Positions 1-9,167 of a stretch of DNA of 64,000 bases are shown here, piece after piece. The stretch spans positions 4,617,039 through 4,681,038 of the forward strand of contig NZ_KB912942.1 of assembly GCF_000383915.1 (NCBI RefSeq), written 5' to 3'. Source of the DNA: Amycolatopsis benzoatilytica AK 16/65. GTDB lineage: Bacteria > Actinomycetota > Actinomycetes > Mycobacteriales > Pseudonocardiaceae. The notes below the pieces were generated by a model. That model did no database searches. It saw only the letters and a program-made list of their open reading frames with translations, and had not been told where the DNA came from. Within the stretch, counting starts at the first letter, position 1. The number at the start of each line of letters is the position of its first letter. The position numbers and the translations under genes were made by a program.

Positions 1-1252
1 GCATGCCGCCCACGATCAGCGGGCCGAGGATGCCTCCGACCCGGCCGATCCCCAGTGCCCACCCGACACCGGTGGACCGCACTTCTTCGGGGTAGAAGAC
101 GGCGGCGAGCGCGATCACGCTCTTCTGTCCACCTGAGACCGAACAGCCGATCAGGAAGATGGCGACGAGGACGAGCCACGCCGGTGCGCCGAGTACCGCG
201 CTCATCAGTGCCAGGAAACCGCAGCCGGACAGGTAGAGCGTGGCGAGCGCGCCATACGCGCCGAGCCGGTCCATCGCGGGGCCGACCAGGAACGCGATCG
301 CGATGCCGCCGATCGTGGTCATCGAGGAAGCGGTGGCCAGGGTGCCCGCCGAGTATCCGCGTTCGTGCAGAACGGTGGGCATCCAGCTCTGCAGGCCGTA
401 GAACATCGCCAAATTGACGGCGAAGACGACCCACAACAGGACTGTGCCGAACAGCTGCCGACCAGAGAGGAGTTCGGACAGTTTGACTCGCTTGCGCGGG
501 TCGGCGCTCGCCGCCTCGATCCGCACGGCGGTCGTATCCGGCAGCCGCCGGTCGATCCGCCGGCACAGGGCGTATGCCTTGGCGGTCTCGCCGCGGCGCA
601 CGTGGAAAGCCAGCGATTCCGGCAGCCGCCAGGTCAGCAAGCCCAGCAGAATGAGCGGCAGGATCGCTCCGGCGAGGAAGACCGAGCGCCAGCCGTGCAT
701 CGGGATGAGCCAGTCGGCGGCGTAATTGGCAGCCACGAATCCCAAAGAGAATCCACAGTAGATCGCCAGTACGAAACTGGCCCGGGCCCGTTTCGGGCTG
801 TACTCGGCGGTGAGCGCGATCGTGCTCGGGGTTGCCATGCCGAGTCCGATGCCGGTGACGAGCCGGAGCACCAGGAGCTCATCGGGGTTGCGCACCCAGA
901 CCGAGAGCAGCGTGGACAGCGAGAAGACCGCCACCCCGGCGAGGACGAGCCGTTTGTGGCCGAACTTGTCCGACAGCGGAGCGAGCAGCAGATAGCCGAT
1001 CATCAGGCCGACCAGCGCAGCGGAGAAGATCGTGCTCATCGTGCCGGTGGAAATGCCCCAGTCTCGGGTGATGGCGGGGGCCATGTAATTGATCGCCTGG
1101 GTGTCGAACCCGTCGAGCAGCATGACCAGTCCGCACAGCAGCGCGACGGCGAACTGGAAGCGGCCCGGGCGGCGTTCGTCGATCAAAGCCGGGAGGCGCA
1201 ACAGTCCCGGCGGCCCGGCGGCGGTGGCGGGAGGCGAAGTGTATTCGGGCAT
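1..1252 (-). CDS. MFS transporter, aromatic acid:H+ symporter family (TpaK/PcaK-like), C-terminus outside window
   Basis: Inner-membrane proton symporter, probably importing the aromatic acid used by the operon upstream of it. The reading frame is open from the ATG at 1252 to the window edge, so the C-terminal end is missing. Near residue 45 it has the DGFDTQ segment in the first helix that marks the aromatic acid:H+ symporter (AAHS) group. After it come the loop typical of the major facilitator superfamily (LSDKFGHK) and several hydrophobic helices. The start follows a TGGAG ribosome site and lies 22 bases after the stop of the reductase gene, so it is the last visible gene of the dioxygenase operon. 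The substrate, terephthalate or a related acid, is inferred from the neighbours. Confidence 0.85.
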   Translation of the reverse strand, partial: MPEYTSPPATAAGPPGLLRLPALIDERRPGRFQFAVALLCGLVMLLDGFDTQAINYMAPAITRDWGISTGTMSTIFSAALVGLMIGYLLLAPLSDKFGHKRLVLAGVAVFSLSTLLSVWVRNPDELLVLRLVTGIGLGMATPSTIALTAEYSPKRARASFVLAIYCGFSLGFVAANYAADWLIPMHGWRSVFLAGAILPLILLGLLTWRLPESLAFHVRRGETAKAYALCRRIDRRLPDTTAVRIEAASADPRKRVKLSELLSGRQLFGTVLLWVVFAVNLAMFYGLQSWMPTVLHERGYSAGTLATASSMTTIGGIAIAFLVGPAMDRLGAYGALATLYLSGCGFLALMSAVLGAPAWLVLVAIFLIGCSVSGGQKSVIALAAVFYPEEVRSTGVGWALGIGRVGGILGPLIVGGM

Positions 1253-1274
1253 GGGAACTCCAGGTGCGAGAGGA

Positions 1275-2300
1275 TCAGCCGACGGGGTACGGCACGGGCA
1301 CGGCGGAGACGAACGCGTCGGAGTGGAACCGCTCGGGAGGAAGACCTCGCGCACGGCACAGCTCCTCCGCAGCGGAACGGGTCATGGATTCACTGCCACA
1401 GGCGTAGACCTGGTGGCCGCCGAGGTCCGCGTGGTCGGCGATGGCGACCTGCTGGACCCAGCCGGTGGCGCCTTCCCAACCAGGGTGCGGCTGGGAGAGC
1501 ACGGGCGTGAAACTCAGCCAGTCAAAACGGCCGGCCCAGGCTTGGAGGGTGGAGAACTGGTACAGGTCCTCGACAGTGCGCGCGCCCCAGTACAGGTGGA
1601 CGGGACGGGTCAGTCGGCGCGCGATGTGGTCGAGGATGATCGACCGCATCGGTGCGAATCCAGTGCCGGTCGCCAGCAGCAGGATCGGGGAGCCGGCCTG
1701 GTCCGCCCCTTCGGCGGGGTCTTCGACGAAGAACTCGCCGAACGGGGCTTCGATCTCTACGGTGTCGTGGAATTCCAGCTGCTGCAGGATCCTCGCGGAG
1801 AACGCTCCGCCGGGCTCGTGGCGCACGTGCAGCTGGGCGAGGTCATTGTGCTGTGGAGAGTTGGCCAGCGAATAGGATCTGGTGTCGCCGTCGTCCAGGA
1901 TGACGTTGAGGAACTGGCCGGCGCGGAACGGCGTCCGCCGGCCGATCGGGTAACGCAGGTCGAGAATCGTGACGCTGGGCGCGACCTGGCGCCGGCGGTA
2001 GACGGTGGTGGTGAGCTTCTTGCGCACCGGAGGCGTGCGTGCCTCGATGCGGCGAGGGGCGATCTCCACGTCGCCGATCGGGCGCGCTCGGCATAGCCGG
2101 ACTTCCGCAGGACCGCACGCTCGGCCGCTGCCGGGTATTTCCGCCTCTCCAGCCGTCAAGGTGCCGACGCAGGTGTCGCATACGCCTTTGCGGCAGGAGT
2201 AAGGGATTGCCCACCCCGCGGCCTCTGCCGCGTCGAGCACATTCTGTTCGGGCGCGCAGTCGAAGGTGATAGCGGTGTCTTTGACGCTGATGGCGGTCAT
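1275..2300 (-). CDS. Dioxygenase reductase, 2Fe-2S ferredoxin plus FAD/NAD(P)H domains (TphA1/TpaC-like)
   Basis: Electron-transfer component that carries electrons from NAD(P)H through FAD and a plant-type 2Fe-2S cluster to the terminal oxygenase. The order is ferredoxin domain first (residues 1-90; cluster cysteines C36, C41, C44 and C70 in CRKGVCDTC...LC), then an FAD-binding barrel with the RSYS motif near 137, then an NAD-binding domain with ATGTGFAP near 215. Its 341 residues fit the TphA1 class. The longer open frame upstream is a shadow: the ATG at 2300 follows a strong AGGAGG-type site and starts 1 base after the stop of the PdxA-like gene. Members of this group also serve anthranilate, benzoate and phthalate-type dioxygenases, so the substrate comes from the operon. 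Confidence 0.88.
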   Translation of the reverse strand: MTAISVKDTAITFDCAPEQNVLDAAEAAGWAIPYSCRKGVCDTCVGTLTAGEAEIPGSGRACGPAEVRLCRARPIGDVEIAPRRIEARTPPVRKKLTTTVYRRRQVAPSVTILDLRYPIGRRTPFRAGQFLNVILDDGDTRSYSLANSPQHNDLAQLHVRHEPGGAFSARILQQLEFHDTVEIEAPFGEFFVEDPAEGADQAGSPILLLATGTGFAPMRSIILDHIARRLTRPVHLYWGARTVEDLYQFSTLQAWAGRFDWLSFTPVLSQPHPGWEGATGWVQQVAIADHADLGGHQVYACGSESMTRSAAEELCRARGLPPERFHSDAFVSAVPVPYPVG

Positions 2301-2301
2301 C

Positions 2302-3276
2302 TCAGTCCTCCTGAACGGGCGGTGCGAGCAACCGGAGGGCGGAGAGCACGGCGCTCGGGTCGGCGGTGCCGCTCCCGGCTTTGTCGAAAACAGGGCCGTG
2401 ACCGACGCTGGAGAACGGAATGCCCGCGCCGATCGTGATCGCGGCGGCGGTGCGCCCGGCCAGTGTCTTGACCGGGAGGTGCCCTTGGTCGTGGTACATC
2501 GCCAAGTACGCGTCCGCGTCCCGCGTGCCGCCGAGCAAGACGTCTGCCCCGGTCGGCCCCTCGGCGTCAATGCCACGCGCACGCAAGGCCGCCACCGCAG
2601 GCTCGGTGACCCGGCGGTCGTCGTCCCCGAAGAAGCCATGCTCGCCTGCGTGCGGGTTGATCCCGAAAACGCCGATCCGTGGCGCGGCAATGCCCATCCG
2701 GCGAAGCGCCGTATGGAGAGCGACACCGGCCTGGACGACCAGCTCTGGGGTCAGCCGGCCTATCGCGTCGACGAGCCGTTCATGCAGAGTCACATGCGCG
2801 ATCCGGACGCCGCCGCCGACCAGCATCAAGAAGACTTCGTCGATCGGCGTACCAGTCAGCTCGGCGATCAGCGGCGGGTAGCCCGCGAAGGCGATGCCGG
2901 CCTGGCGGACCGCGTTCTCTGAATGCGGGCAGGCGACGACGCCTCGGTAGCCGCCGTCCATCGCCAGCGCAACTGCCTTGGCGGCATAGGCGATGGTCGC
3001 TGCGCCTGCCGCAGCGGTCACTCGGCCGATGGCCAGCTCCGCGGGATCGAGTGCGCCGACGTCGATCACGTCGCACATTCCCGCGTCGGCCCTCGCCCCG
3101 GGGACCGCTGCCCGAAGGGCAAGGCCGGCCTTGCGGGCAGGTTCCACGAGGACGTGCCGGTCTCCCACCACGACCGGTGCGGCGGCGCCGAGCATCGCAA
3201 CCGCTTTGACCGCGATGTCGGGGCCGCTGCCGTTCGGGTCACCGATGCTCAGCAGCGCTCTGCGCGGCTCGCTCAC
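2302..3276 (-). CDS. PdxA-family dehydrogenase, probable terephthalate cis-dihydrodiol dehydrogenase (TphB/TpaB-like)
   Basis: 324 residues, homologous to 4-hydroxythreonine-4-phosphate dehydrogenase PdxA. It starts with the family's IGDPNGSGPDI-type N-terminus and keeps the metal-binding histidine regions, for example MYHDQGH near residue 255. In terephthalate degraders a PdxA homologue, TphB, oxidises and decarboxylates the carboxylated cis-diol made by the dioxygenase to protocatechuate. Its place between the oxygenase beta subunit and the reductase favours that role over vitamin B6 synthesis. The start is a GTG at 3276 that overlaps the stop of the beta-subunit gene by 4 bases (GTGA). The remaining doubt is the exact ring substrate. 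Confidence 0.82.
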   Translation of the reverse strand: MSEPRRALLSIGDPNGSGPDIAVKAVAMLGAAAPVVVGDRHVLVEPARKAGLALRAAVPGARADAGMCDVIDVGALDPAELAIGRVTAAAGAATIAYAAKAVALAMDGGYRGVVACPHSENAVRQAGIAFAGYPPLIAELTGTPIDEVFLMLVGGGVRIAHVTLHERLVDAIGRLTPELVVQAGVALHTALRRMGIAAPRIGVFGINPHAGEHGFFGDDDRRVTEPAVAALRARGIDAEGPTGADVLLGGTRDADAYLAMYHDQGHLPVKTLAGRTAAAITIGAGIPFSSVGHGPVFDKAGSGTADPSAVLSALRLLAPPVQED

Positions 3277-3737
3277 AGCGGAAGCACCAGCAATGTGTCG
3301 GTGCGGGAGCTGTCGCAGACCACCACCCGCTTTTTCAACAGCGCCGCGCCGTCGGCGAAGACGTACTCGTCAAGGTAGCGGCCGCTGGCGAAGACATCCG
3401 TCGGCCCGTTGCCGGCGATGCGAAGAACCAGGAAGGCGGTTTCGCTGGTGGCGCCGGACTTGCTCTCGGCGAGGATCGCAGGCTGGCCAAGCAGGTGCCG
3501 GTAGACGTGCGGCTCGTAGATGTTGGCTTCCTTGAGCGCGGAGATCCGGTCTTTGAGCATCGCCTTGTTGTCGGCCCAGATGAGGCCAGCGGGCAGGCCG
3601 CGGCGGTGATTGTCGGCGGTGGTCACCTTGTAGAAGGCGTCCTCGGCGAAATGCTCGGGCCAGTCTTCGATCGGGCCGTCGTCGATGGCGCGCACGTAAC
3701 TGCCCTGGGCCCTGCTGATCAGCGTGAACGCGTCCAT
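3273..3737 (-). CDS. Aromatic-ring-hydroxylating dioxygenase, beta subunit (TphA3/TpaAb-like)
   Basis: Small structural subunit of a Rieske non-haem iron dioxygenase, 154 residues, the usual length for this group (SnoaL/NTF2-like fold). The start is the ATG at 3737. It shares one base with the stop of the alpha-subunit gene (TAATG), which rules out the longer upstream start and implies translational coupling in a 1:1 ratio with the alpha subunit. The product carries no catalytic residues of its own; it assembles with the alpha subunit into the alpha3beta3 oxygenase. It ends with a GTGA overlap into the PdxA-like gene. Confidence 0.85.
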   Translation of the reverse strand: MDAFTLISRAQGSYVRAIDDGPIEDWPEHFAEDAFYKVTTADNHRRGLPAGLIWADNKAMLKDRISALKEANIYEPHVYRHLLGQPAILAESKSGATSETAFLVLRIAGNGPTDVFASGRYLDEYVFADGAALLKKRVVVCDSSRTDTLLVLPL

Positions 3738-5050
3738 TACCGGCGCACTCCTTCGCACTCGTCGATCGAGAAACCCATGGCTTCGCGATAGACCTTCCAA
3801 AAGCCGCGGATCGAGGCCTCGGTTACCCTGCTCTCGCTGGAAACCGCCTGGTCGCCGCCCATCTGAACGGTGGCGAACTCACCGCTCGCGCCGGCGATGC
3901 CCCGCTGCACGAAGCCGCCGATCGCGCCGTCTTCCATCGAGACGAACCCGGCTGGGCCGACCAGGTTCGACTGCTTCATCCGCACCAGCTGCTGTTCCTC
4001 GGTGTCGTCCTCGAAGCCGAGGTAAGTCCAGTTGAGGTGGGTGGAGTCGACCCCGGTCGGGAGCACCTGGCGCACCGCGATCGAGTTCTGGATCTGCTGC
4101 AGCACGAATCCCGGCGAGACCGACAGGATCTGCAGGGTGACGTCGTCGCCGAACTCGCGGAAGCTGTTCACCAGCGAGGGGTCCTCGAGCTGATACTCCG
4201 AGTCGGAGCGGATGCCTTGGTCCTTGTAGTGCTCAGCGGTCTTGGCTTCGGCCTCCCGGTTGATCGCCGACCAGCTCACGTGGTTGCCGCCGGACTCGGA
4301 GACGATGATGCCGCCCTTTTGGTTCAGCTTGTTGAGCCCGAAGGTGGTGAAGAACAGATGCAGGATGCTGGCGTGGTAAGAGTCCTTGACGTTCTCCAGG
4401 TACAGCTTCCAGTTGTTCGGCAGCGTCTGGGTGAACCGCCCGAGCACTACCGGCTTGCGCCCGCCGAGAACACGCTCGATCCGGTCGAGGATCTCCTGGC
4501 CGAGGTACTCCTCGATCGCGGGTACGTCGTTGTCGAGGCTGCCGAAGATCAGGCCGTGGACGTTCGCGAGGCGGAGCCGCCGCGGACTGTGCGCGGCCTT
4601 GCAGAACTCCTTGCGCATTCCGCCCTTGCCATTGATGCCGTCTTCGAAGGCAACGCCGGTGAGGTCGCCTTGGAGGTTGTAGGTCCAGGCGTGGTAGACG
4701 CACGTGAAGTCCTTGGTATGCCCGTAGTGCTCCATCGCGATCAAGGAGCCGCGGTGTGCGCACCGGTTTTCGAAGGCATAGATCTGGCCGTCGTGATCGC
4801 GGGTCACGAGCACCGGTTGCTCTCCGATGAAGGTGGCGCAGAAGTCTCCCGGCTCGGCGAGCTCCGCTTCCAGGCAGAGGTAGTTCCACGTGGGGCCGTG
4901 AAAGATGTTCTGCTGCTCGGCTCGATAGACGTCCTCGTCCTGGAAAACCCAGTACGGAACTTCGGTCAGCGACACAGGCCACGCGCGGCTCGACATGTCG
5001 GCACGCGCCGCGGCCTGCGACGCCGCCCCTGCCCCTCTCGACTCGTTCAA
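3737..5050 (-). CDS. Aromatic-ring-hydroxylating dioxygenase, alpha subunit (TphA2/TpaAa-like)
   Basis: Catalytic subunit of a Rieske dioxygenase, 437 residues. The Rieske cluster ligands are C97/H99 and C117/H120 (CAHRG...CVYH). The mononuclear iron site has the D-x2-H-x4-H motif at D223, H226 and H231 ([10 protein letters not shown]), with Asp223 bridging the two sites. The alpha, beta, PdxA-like, reductase, transporter order with a divergent IclR gene is that of terephthalate 1,2-dioxygenase operons in Comamonas (tphA2A3BA1) and Rhodococcus (tpa), so this subunit most likely dihydroxylates terephthalate. I chose the TTG at 5050 because GGAGGG lies 6 bases upstream. An ATG at 5055 is out of frame and stops after two codons, and the first in-frame ATG at residue 19 lacks a site. 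Isophthalate or another benzoate-type acid cannot be excluded. Confidence 0.88.
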   Translation of the reverse strand: MNESRGAGAASQAAARADMSSRAWPVSLTEVPYWVFQDEDVYRAEQQNIFHGPTWNYLCLEAELAEPGDFCATFIGEQPVLVTRDHDGQIYAFENRCAHRGSLIAMEHYGHTKDFTCVYHAWTYNLQGDLTGVAFEDGINGKGGMRKEFCKAAHSPRRLRLANVHGLIFGSLDNDVPAIEEYLGQEILDRIERVLGGRKPVVLGRFTQTLPNNWKLYLENVKDSYHASILHLFFTTFGLNKLNQKGGIIVSESGGNHVSWSAINREAEAKTAEHYKDQGIRSDSEYQLEDPSLVNSFREFGDDVTLQILSVSPGFVLQQIQNSIAVRQVLPTGVDSTHLNWTYLGFEDDTEEQQLVRMKQSNLVGPAGFVSMEDGAIGGFVQRGIAGASGEFATVQMGGDQAVSSESRVTEASIRGFWKVYREAMGFSIDECEGVRR

Positions 5051-5081
5051 CGCATTCCCTCCGGAGACACTTGACTAATTC

Positions 5082-5098
5082 CGTTCGGTATGCGAACG
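5082..5098. promoter_or_regulatory. Probable IclR operator between tpaR and the dioxygenase operon
   Basis: Perfect 17-base palindrome CGTTCG-GTATG-CGAACG in the 117-base divergent intergenic region. Arms of the TTCG/CGAA type with a 5-base spacer are normal for PcaR/PobR-like IclR regulators. It lies about 30 bases upstream of the dioxygenase start and could control both directions. Confidence 0.55.
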
Positions 5099-5167
5099 TA
5101 TAACCGCTTTCCGAACATCTGCTTCAGTAGACGTGCCGCGGGGCACGCATGTCAAGAGGAGGGCTGC

Positions 5168-5917
5168 ATGGCAGTCGAAGGAATGGCCGGACTCGCCAAA
5201 GGGCTCGCTGTCCTCGAGGCATTCGGGACGGCCACGCCCCGGCTGACGATCAGCGACGCCGCCCAGGCCGCCGGGCTGAGCCGCGCCGCCGCTCGACGCT
5301 GTCTGACCACGCTTGCGGAAATCGGCTATGTCACCTTCGACGGGAAGTTCTTCTCCCCCACTCCCCGGGTCCTCCGCATCGGTGCCGCCTACGCCGAGTC
5401 CGCAGCTCTCCCGCAGCTCGCACGACCACACCTGGCGGCTATCCGCGACGTGATCGACGAATCCGTCTCGCTGGCGGTCCGCGACGAAAACGACTCGCTG
5501 TTCGTCGCCCGGAGCGAGGGCACCCGGATCCTCAACAGCAGCATTCGGGTGGGCGCGCGAATCCCGCTCTATGCCTCCTCGACCGGACAGATCCTGCTCG
5601 GCGCGTTGAGCGAATCCGAGTTGGCCGACTATCTCGCCGCCGCGCCATTTCCAGCGCGCACTCCCAAGACGCCGACCACTGCCGACGCCGTCGCACAGCG
5701 CGTCAAGGACGCCGGTGCGGACGGTGTGGCCATCGGCGACGAGGAACTCGAACCAGGACTGCTCTCCATCGCCGTGCCGGTCCGCGACCCGGCCGGCCAG
5801 GTCGTTGCCGCCATCTCCATCAGCGCCTCGAGCTCCCGGGTCACTGTCGAGGAGTTCCGCGACCGTGTCCGGCCGGTCATGCAACAGCACGCGGCCGAAC
5901 TCGGGCGGCAGCTCTGA
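5168..5917 (+). CDS. IclR-family transcriptional regulator of the terephthalate-type operon (TphR/TpaR-like)
   Basis: DNA-binding regulator of 249 residues. The N-terminal winged helix-turn-helix (about 8-70, with LTISDAAQAAGLSRAAARR) is of the PcaU/PobR/PcaR subgroup that responds to aromatic acids. The C-terminal two-thirds is the IclR ligand-binding domain. The ATG at 5168 is preceded by GAGGAGG, which is much better than the upstream in-frame start at 5090; that earlier start would also extend through the operator region. Divergent from the dioxygenase operon with a palindromic site between them, it probably activates that operon when the aromatic acid is present. Ligand not shown by the sequence. 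Confidence 0.85.
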   Translation: MAVEGMAGLAKGLAVLEAFGTATPRLTISDAAQAAGLSRAAARRCLTTLAEIGYVTFDGKFFSPTPRVLRIGAAYAESAALPQLARPHLAAIRDVIDESVSLAVRDENDSLFVARSEGTRILNSSIRVGARIPLYASSTGQILLGALSESELADYLAAAPFPARTPKTPTTADAVAQRVKDAGADGVAIGDEELEPGLLSIAVPVRDPAGQVVAAISISASSSRVTVEEFRDRVRPVMQQHAAELGRQL

Positions 5918-6949
5918 CTGGGAAGGAGCCGCAGAGGACACTGGGGTGACACGCCCGAAACTCGACAGCGCTCGCCGGGCACTGGTGATGTTGTTCGCCT
6001 TCGCCGCCCAGCGGCCGACGCCTCGGTGAAGGAGGTTGCTGAGCAGTGGGCGAGTCCGGTGCCCTCAGCACACCGGTAACTAGCGATGCTGCGGGACATG
6101 GGCCTCATCGAAAGAGCAACCGCGGCCACTACCACTCAACCGTGCACGCGGCCGCCCTCGCCCGGGCGGTCAGGCACGCCACACCGACCCTCGCTGCCGA
6201 AGTTGCGCGGCCTGGTCGCCCCGCTGGAGTCACACCGATGCAGAACCGAACGCTCAGCGGATCGGTGCTATCTGTTTCTGACAGGCGGCATGGTGCCCTG
6301 CGTCGTCTCGGCATCTCCGTCGACGGTCCGCCTCTGGTGTGGTCGCGTCGTCTCCGGCGCGCATCGACCCTTCACGGATCTGCCACGTGCCCCTGCGAAC
6401 CCCATCCGCTCGCCGCTTGACCGTTCGAGCCAACGAACGCAGCCGTGTCCAGAGCACGAGCGAACCTCAACTGGACGAAGGATTTCCCAACGCCAAGCGC
6501 GAGGTACCAAGACAGGCTTCGTCGCATGACATCCCCGAACACGGGATGCACCACCGGTTCTCTCGGCACAGCGAGCGCCGCCGGCTTTCGCCCACGCCCG
6601 GGAACCGGATCCGGTCAACGGCTCCTTCCGGGCGATCCGCGATATCCAGGCGGCACAACGGAATCGGGGTGCTCACATCGGGCCCTCCGAGTGGCCTGCC
6701 CCGGCCGCGCCGGGCGACCGTGCGGTGAACACCATCGCGACGGTGGCGATCACGGCGCGGGTGGACAGACTGCGTCGCAGGGACGCTTCGCCGGACGACA
6801 TCGATTCGCTCCATAGTGGACGTAATGAAGAACGTCGACGTAGCCGGTTCGCCTGCCGTTGAGGCCGTTCGGCGCACGTTCTGCCCGGTGGAGGCAGCAC
6901 GCCTGCGGCACCGCACGACTGTCCGTTCGAGGTATCCCGTATGGAGGAG
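5918..6949. other. About 1 kb without a recognisable gene
   Basis: Several open frames exist on both strands, but none has a recognisable family, a good ribosome site or a residue composition that looks coding. A short plus frame from the GTG at 5946 (27 residues) and another from 6725 have no clear meaning. The stretch may hold decayed sequence between the tpa-like operon and the maleate isomerase gene. No tRNA or clear repeat was seen. Confidence 0.4.
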
Positions 6950-7705
6950 TCAGTAGGCGCCGGACAGCAGATGACCGGCGTCCGGCACCGTGGTGTCGAG
7001 GCGCAGCGTGGCGAGGATGCGATGCACGGTCGCCGCGGCCGCGGTGACCACTGGCACGCCGAGCTTGTCCTGCACCGGCTGGATCGCGGACAGCGAGGGC
7101 ATCTGGACGCACGCGGACAGGACGACAGCGTCCGCACCCGTGATGTTCAGGCGCTCGACATGGTCGAGCAGGTCGGCGGGGTCGAGGCGGCCCACTGCGA
7201 GGTTGTCCGCCACTTCCAGGCTCAGCGCGTCGCTCACCTCGATCGACTCGCTCTCCAGGTATCCGGCGACTTGAGCGGTCAGCTGCTTCAGGTACGGCGT
7301 CACGATCGCCACCTTCTTGGCGCCGATCGTCTTGAGACCGGCGACCAGCGCCCCGGCCGAGCTGATCACGGGCGTCGGTGCCCCGTTAGCCTCGGCCACC
7401 TCGCCGAGCCGCTGCTCGGACACGCGGTGGTAACCCGGCCCCTGGCACATGATCGCCACCAGACATGCGTAGGCGAGCACATCGCACCGCGCGTCGCTGA
7501 GCTCGACGGCGCAGCGGTCGCTGTCGAGGTCCATGCGCTTGAGCTCGTCGGGATCCACGTGCATCATCCGCATCCGCGCGGAATGGAACGTGAAGCGCTC
7601 TTCGGGGAAGAGCCGGTGCCGCGCGTGCAGCATCGCAGGAACCTCGGTCTCCATCGTCGTGTTCGAACTCGGCACGATCTGGCCGATGCGGAAGTTGGTG
7701 GTCAT
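6950..7705 (-). CDS. maiA: Maleate cis-trans isomerase (Asp/Glu racemase superfamily)
   Basis: Cytosolic enzyme converting maleate to fumarate, 251 residues. The N-terminus has the IGQIVPSSNTTMETE block characteristic of maleate isomerases. The two catalytic cysteines are visible as C81 (AYACLVAIMC) and about C198 (SACVQMPS), the positions used by the Asp/Glu/hydantoin racemase fold. The ATG at 7705 overlaps the stop of the upstream MFS gene by 4 bases (ATGA), so the two are one transcript. Maleate isomerase is the last step of nicotinate and related pathways, but no maleamate amidase is next to it. Here it may serve growth on external maleate brought in by the paired transporter. Arylmalonate-decarboxylase-like alternatives are less likely given the N-terminal motif. 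Confidence 0.85.
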   Translation of the reverse strand: MTTNFRIGQIVPSSNTTMETEVPAMLHARHRLFPEERFTFHSARMRMMHVDPDELKRMDLDSDRCAVELSDARCDVLAYACLVAIMCQGPGYHRVSEQRLGEVAEANGAPTPVISSAGALVAGLKTIGAKKVAIVTPYLKQLTAQVAGYLESESIEVSDALSLEVADNLAVGRLDPADLLDHVERLNITGADAVVLSACVQMPSLSAIQPVQDKLGVPVVTAAAATVHRILATLRLDTTVPDAGHLLSGAY

Positions 7706-9033
7706 GCGTTCTCCTCGGAAACGGGGTGGTGGTTCGCGTCGAGTTCCTCGCCGCCGGTTTCGCGCAAAGTGAAAACGAGGCCGGCGGCGAGGAGGTAGGT
7801 CACGGAGGCCAGGCAGTAGGTGAGGGCAAAGCCGGCGACGGGCACCAGCAGCGGCACGACGACGATTCCCGCGATCGCCCCGACCCGCCCGAAGTTGAAG
7901 CAGAACCCGGCCGCGGCAGCCCGGACACGGGTGGGGAACAGTTCGGCGTACCAGGCGCCGAATCCGCTGAAGTACCCGGTGAAGAAGCCGAGCAGGGCCG
8001 AAAGCCCGCCGACGATCGCGACGTTCGTTGTCGTCCAGGCCATTCCTCCGTCGCTCAGCGGGATCATGCGCACGCCGTAGGCGAACAGCGGGATCGAGAC
8101 GGCGATGCCCACGAAGAAGAACGCGAATGCCCGCCTCCTGCCGATCCGCTCGGCGAGGGCACCGAACAGCAGGTAGCCGACAGTCGCGCCTACCCCTGTC
8201 CACACCAGGAAAACCGGTGCCTGGTCGATCCGGACGTGCAGCACGCTCTGGAGGAACGTCGGTGTGAACGTCATGATCACCCAGTAGCCGAACATGCCCA
8301 GGACGGAGATCGACAAGGCTTTCGCGGTGGTCGCGCGGAGTTCCCGCCGGAAGATCGCCGCGATGCCGGGCCGGGCGGTTTCGCGTCCGCCATGTGCTTG
8401 CTCGGCGATCCAGACGGGAGATTCGCTCACCGCGACGAGAATGCCGAGAGCGACGACGTACGCGGGGATCGCGGCGATGACGAACAGCTTGCGCCATGAC
8501 GCCGGGTCGGCGGGATCCAGCACGGTCCAGGCGAGGACCGCTGCCAGGAGGTTGCCCGCGGACCATCCGGTCTGCATGACCGCGATCGCCCACGCGCGTT
8601 TCCGCGTCGGCCAGACTTCGCTGACCAGCGCGACCGCGGCCGACCACAGGCCGCCGACGCCCATGCCGACCAACAGCCGGTAGACGCTCAGCTCCACGAC
8701 ATTGTGCGCGAAGCCACAGAGCAGGGTTCCGGTCGCATAGGTGACGACCGATACCAGCAACGTGCGTTTCCGCCCGATGCGGTCCGAGAGGTAGCCCAAA
8801 AGATAGCCGCCGACACCGGTAGCCAGCAAGAACCAGGCGACGGAGGACGCTACCTCGGCGAGTGTGGTGTGGAACGTGTGCGCGACCGCGAGCAGGACGA
8901 AGCTGAACACTGCGGCGTCGAGCGCGTCGAAAAGCCAAGCACCCCAGCAACCTCCGAGCGTTTTCCAGCGCACGGAAGGTGCGACCGAGCCCATGCCGGC
9001 AGACGGCGACTCTGGCGAGTCAGCACGGATCAT
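7702..9033 (-). CDS. MFS transporter, probable carboxylate/maleate permease
   Basis: 443-residue, 12-helix major facilitator protein. The A-motif LSDRIGRKR lies after helix 2 and the related LAERIGRRR in the second half. It resembles sugar/acid MFS permeases such as the sialate, benzoate and niacin transporters. The ATG at 9033 has GAGAGGGG upstream. It is the first gene of a two-gene unit with the maleate isomerase (ATGA overlap), so maleate or a precursor is the likely cargo by context. A gap of 134 bases separates it from the LysR gene, which is on the same strand, so it may have its own promoter. Confidence 0.82.
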   Translation of the reverse strand: MIRADSPESPSAGMGSVAPSVRWKTLGGCWGAWLFDALDAAVFSFVLLAVAHTFHTTLAEVASSVAWFLLATGVGGYLLGYLSDRIGRKRTLLVSVVTYATGTLLCGFAHNVVELSVYRLLVGMGVGGLWSAAVALVSEVWPTRKRAWAIAVMQTGWSAGNLLAAVLAWTVLDPADPASWRKLFVIAAIPAYVVALGILVAVSESPVWIAEQAHGGRETARPGIAAIFRRELRATTAKALSISVLGMFGYWVIMTFTPTFLQSVLHVRIDQAPVFLVWTGVGATVGYLLFGALAERIGRRRAFAFFFVGIAVSIPLFAYGVRMIPLSDGGMAWTTTNVAIVGGLSALLGFFTGYFSGFGAWYAELFPTRVRAAAAGFCFNFGRVGAIAGIVVVPLLVPVAGFALTYCLASVTYLLAAGLVFTLRETGGEELDANHHPVSEENA

Positions 9034-9167
9034 CGATGTCCCCTCTCTCCCTTGTTCCCATGTTCCGGCGCCAGTGCCCGACGGCTGGTCCGGAGCGGAC
9101 GATGAAGATTAAGCAGGCCGCGTTGCCGTTGCACAGCAATGATTCGCGAGACCGCCATCACCTGCCG

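Noticed and set aside
1275..2726. Long minus-strand frame giving a 483-residue reductase
   Set aside because: The first 142 codons overlap the PdxA-like gene and look like a shadow; the ATG at 2300 with AGGAGG is the real start.
6950..8950. 666-residue minus frame as a fusion of a transporter and the racemase-type enzyme
   Set aside because: The upstream 415 codons are Arg/Pro-rich shadow of the MFS gene in another frame; only the last 251 codons are real.
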